This document shows positions 2,907 to 5,148 of a stretch of DNA of 5,148 nucleotides, in pieces; within the stretch, counting starts at the first letter, position 1, and the number at the start of each line of letters is the position of its first letter. Under the pieces are notes generated by a model that worked only from the letters and a program-made list of their open reading frames with translations, was not told the DNA's origin and did not search any database. The translations under genes and the position numbers were made by a program. This stretch comes from Oscillospiraceae bacterium. GTDB lineage: Bacteria; Bacillota; Clostridia; Oscillospirales; Oscillospiraceae. Location of the stretch: the NCBI GenBank assembly GCA_017557265.1, contig JAFZAM010000033.1, forward strand, positions 1-5,148. The letters run 5' to 3'.

Positions 2907-5148
2907 ATGTATCAGAAAGCCCCGATCAGCCCGAGGGTCCAGCATATCCGGGACATCAGAAGAGACCATGACTACGGTCACGTCATTCTCGACGCCGAGA
3001 GGACCAAGATCTACACGCAGTACTACAAGGAACACGAGGACGAGGGCGAGCAGATGAAGCGCGCCGGCTGCCTCTACGCATGGGCCCGCGATAAGACGAT
3101 GTTCATCGAAGAGGACGCCATGTTCGTCGGCAATATCGGCCGCGAGTGGAGAGCCGCCTGCAACTACATCGAGTGGAACACCCGCTGGATCGAAGCCATC
3201 GTCAATCAGCCCGACGAGGACTTCAAGGCCGACTGCCAGACCCCCGGCTGCTTCCTGTACATCACCGACGAGGACCGCGAGATATACAGAGACGCCGTCG
3301 AGTACTGGAAGGACAGGACCTTCCACGCCCGCGTTCTGAAGGCTCTGCCCGACGAGATATGGGCGCTCAAGGGCGACAACTGCACCACCTTCGGCAACCG
3401 CGTCGCCGGCGCCACCGCCTGCATGCCGCAGGGACATTTCTGCGCCAACTACAAGAAGGTCGTCGACAAGGGCTGGAAGTACATCGCCGACGAGGCTCAG
3501 GCGCACATGGATTCCGTCCTGGGCAAGTGCTACGGAGACAACGCCTACAAGTTCACGACCTGGCGCTCCATCAAGAAGGTCGCCGAGGCCGCGATGCTGT
3601 ACACCAACCGCTGGGCCGACCTCACCGCGCTGGAAGCGAAGAAATATACCGGCGAGCGCAGGGCGGAGCTTGAGAAGATGGCCGAAGGCCTCTACTGGAT
3701 CGCGGAGAATCCCGCCCGCACCTACTGGGAAGCCATGCAGGCTATCATCCTCTATCAGGGAATGCTCCACGCCGACGGCCAGGCTCACGGCGTGACCCTG
3801 GGCAGGATAGACCAGTACTGCGGCAGATTCCTCCAGAAGGAGCTCGACGAGGGGACCATCACCAAGGAGCGCGCTCAGGAGCTGACCGACGCCTTCATCC
3901 TGAAGCTCGGCGACTTCTTCGTCCAGACCTACGGCTCGACCAAGAAGGCGAAGGATTCCAAGACCCCCACCGGCAGCCCCACCGGCGCCGGCCTGAAGAA
4001 GGACAACGACATCGCCAGATGGCACTATGAGTGCGGCGGACATCACTTCTCCGTCGGCGGTCAGGACCGCCAGGGCAACGACGCCACCAACCCGATGACC
4101 ATCATGCTCCTGCAGACCTACGCCAGACTCTACATCACCATCCCGTCCTGCTCCGTGCGTATCCACAAGGGCACCCCGCAGGAGGTCTGGGAGAACGCCA
4201 TCGAGTCCTCCAAGGCGGCGGGCGGTATGCCCGCGTTCGAGAACGACGACATCATCATCCCCGCTCTCGAGGAGCGCGGCATGGCTCACGAGGACGCTCT
4301 CGATTACTGCATCATCGGCTGCGTCGAGCCCGCCGGCTGCGGCACCGAATGGGCCGCCTGCGGCAGCTCCGGCGGCGAGAGCTTCAGCAACATGGTCGGC
4401 ATACTGAACATGGCGATCCACAACGGCCACAACCCGATGAACGGGAACGATTCCGGTCTCCGCACCGGCTATCTGTACGACTATAACAGCTTCGAGGAGT
4501 TCCAGGAAGCCTTCGTAAAGCAGATGAAGTACTTCCTCGACTGGCACGTGACCTTCGTCAACTTCTATGAGATGGTCTACAGCACCTATTTCCCCTCCGT
4601 CGTCGCTTCCGCCACGATGGACGGCTGCATGGAAAAGGGCATGGACGTTCTTAAGGGCGGCGCGAAGTACAACTCCACCGGCTTTACCGCGCTCGGCACC
4701 GGCAACGTCGCCGACAGTCTCTACTGCATCAAGAAGCTCGTCTTCGAGGAGAAGAAGTTCACCACCCGCCAGCTTTACGACGCCCTCTGCGCCAACTGGG
4801 TCGGCTATGAGGACATGCAGAGATACATCTGCCACAGAATGGCGCACTACGGCAACAACGTCGATGAGGTCGACCAGCTCGGCGCGTGGGCTCTCGGCGT
4901 ATACGCCGATCACATGATGAACTGCACCGGCTTCCGCGGCAAGTGGCGCGGCGGCACGTTCACCGTCACCACGCACCTCGAGTTCGGCGGCCTGACGTGG
5001 GCGACGCCCGACGGACGCAGCACCGGCGAGCCTCTCGCCGAGGCGATCTCGCCTAGACAGGGCTACGACAAGGAGGGTCCCACCGCGTATCTGCTCTGCG
5101 GCGCGAAGCTGCCCCACTACAAGATCGGCAACGGCGACATGCTCAACA
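2907..5148 (+). CDS. Glycyl radical enzyme, GCVEP type, substrate unassigned (3' truncated by window)
   Basis: ATG 2907 follows AAGGAG (2893-2898) by 8 bases. The frame is open to the window end (747 residues), and an in-frame TGA at 2874-2876 with no start after it excludes a longer N-terminus. Family landmarks: GHFCANYKKVVDKG (H177 in the conserved GHxxxxY block), HGVTLGRIDQY, FSVGGQDRQGNDATN (381-395), SVRIH (416-420), MPAFENDDIIIPAL, active-site GC472VE474P, GGAKYN, and ATPDGRSTGEPLAEAISP from 699. In GREs the Cys carries the thiyl radical and the Glu acts as base or acid in GCVEP enzymes. Pyruvate formate-lyase has Cys-Cys there, so this is not true PFL, although automatic annotation may call it formate acetyltransferase. 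After GCVEP it reads AGCGTEWAACGSSGGESF, lacking the WHD-type block of glycerol/diol/hydroxyproline dehydratases and the choline-lyase sequence as I remember them. The glycyl radical loop lies beyond the window; total length is probably ~850-870. It is likely cytosolic, with no targeting peptide seen. Its activase is encoded divergently. Confidence 0.93.
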   Translation, partial: MYQKAPISPRVQHIRDIRRDHDYGHVILDAERTKIYTQYYKEHEDEGEQMKRAGCLYAWARDKTMFIEEDAMFVGNIGREWRAACNYIEWNTRWIEAIVNQPDEDFKADCQTPGCFLYITDEDREIYRDAVEYWKDRTFHARVLKALPDEIWALKGDNCTTFGNRVAGATACMPQGHFCANYKKVVDKGWKYIADEAQAHMDSVLGKCYGDNAYKFTTWRSIKKVAEAAMLYTNRWADLTALEAKKYTGERRAELEKMAEGLYWIAENPARTYWEAMQAIILYQGMLHADGQAHGVTLGRIDQYCGRFLQKELDEGTITKERAQELTDAFILKLGDFFVQTYGSTKKAKDSKTPTGSPTGAGLKKDNDIARWHYECGGHHFSVGGQDRQGNDATNPMTIMLLQTYARLYITIPSCSVRIHKGTPQEVWENAIESSKAAGGMPAFENDDIIIPALEERGMAHEDALDYCIIGCVEPAGCGTEWAACGSSGGESFSNMVGILNMAIHNGHNPMNGNDSGLRTGYLYDYNSFEEFQEAFVKQMKYFLDWHVTFVNFYEMVYSTYFPSVVASATMDGCMEKGMDVLKGGAKYNSTGFTALGTGNVADSLYCIKKLVFEEKKFTTRQLYDALCANWVGYEDMQRYICHRMAHYGNNVDEVDQLGAWALGVYADHMMNCTGFRGKWRGGTFTVTTHLEFGGLTWATPDGRSTGEPLAEAISPRQGYDKEGPTAYLLCGAKLPHYKIGNGDMLN

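Noticed and set aside
2871..5117. 748-codon open frame on the minus strand opposite the GRE gene
   Set aside because: It is exactly antisense to a clear GRE. It arises because the GRE's GC-rich third positions suppress stops; its Val/Ala/Gly/Leu/Asp-rich translation shows no domain, and there is no ribosome site.
2907..5148. Annotation as pyruvate formate-lyase (PflB)
   Set aside because: The active site is GCVEP with a single Cys rather than the Cys-Cys pair of PflB, and the neighbouring activase has the ferredoxin insert absent from PflA.

Overview
The window looks like chromosomal DNA of a GC-rich anaerobic Firmicute, probably a gut or anoxic-habitat Clostridia (Oscillospiraceae-like). 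This is inferred from strong AAGGAG-type ribosome sites, A+T-rich sigma-A-type promoters, and a glycyl radical enzyme (GRE) with its oxygen-sensitive activase. No species marker is present.

Left part (1-931): two overlapping plus-strand genes of unknown function. The 3' end of one (72 residues visible) overlaps a complete gene at 203-931. Both are very GC-rich, and the overlap suggests translational coupling. They resemble accessory or mobile-element cargo more than housekeeping genes.

Cassette (848-1474): an exact 38-bp direct repeat occurs inside the 3' end of the 203-931 gene (848-885) and again at 1437-1474. Between the copies lies a clearly lower-GC segment with its own promoter (954-982), a good ribosome site and one 116-codon orphan gene (1041-1391). 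The order gene-repeat-gene-repeat, and the replaced C-terminus of the 203-931 gene, suggest a small integrated or cassette-like element. No recombinase is visible.

1475-1664 holds no confident gene. It ends in a near-ideal bidirectional intrinsic terminator (1621-1654) that separates the accessory region from the metabolic locus.

Right part (1665-5148): a divergent GRE locus. The minus strand carries a complete 318-residue GRE-activating radical SAM enzyme with a ferredoxin-like insert. The plus strand carries the first 747 residues of a large GRE, truncated by the window end before the glycyl radical loop. The GRE has the single-Cys GCVEP active-site motif, so it is not pyruvate formate-lyase itself. 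The residues after that motif do not match the glycerol/diol/hydroxyproline dehydratases or choline lyase as I remember them, so the substrate is unassigned. The 285-bp intergenic region has back-to-back promoters that both contain TGATATTAT, plus repeated ATATCAT motifs and a GGGCAAT inverted repeat that may be operator sites. Together, the activase would install the glycyl radical on the neighbouring enzyme, and the shared control region could co-regulate both genes.
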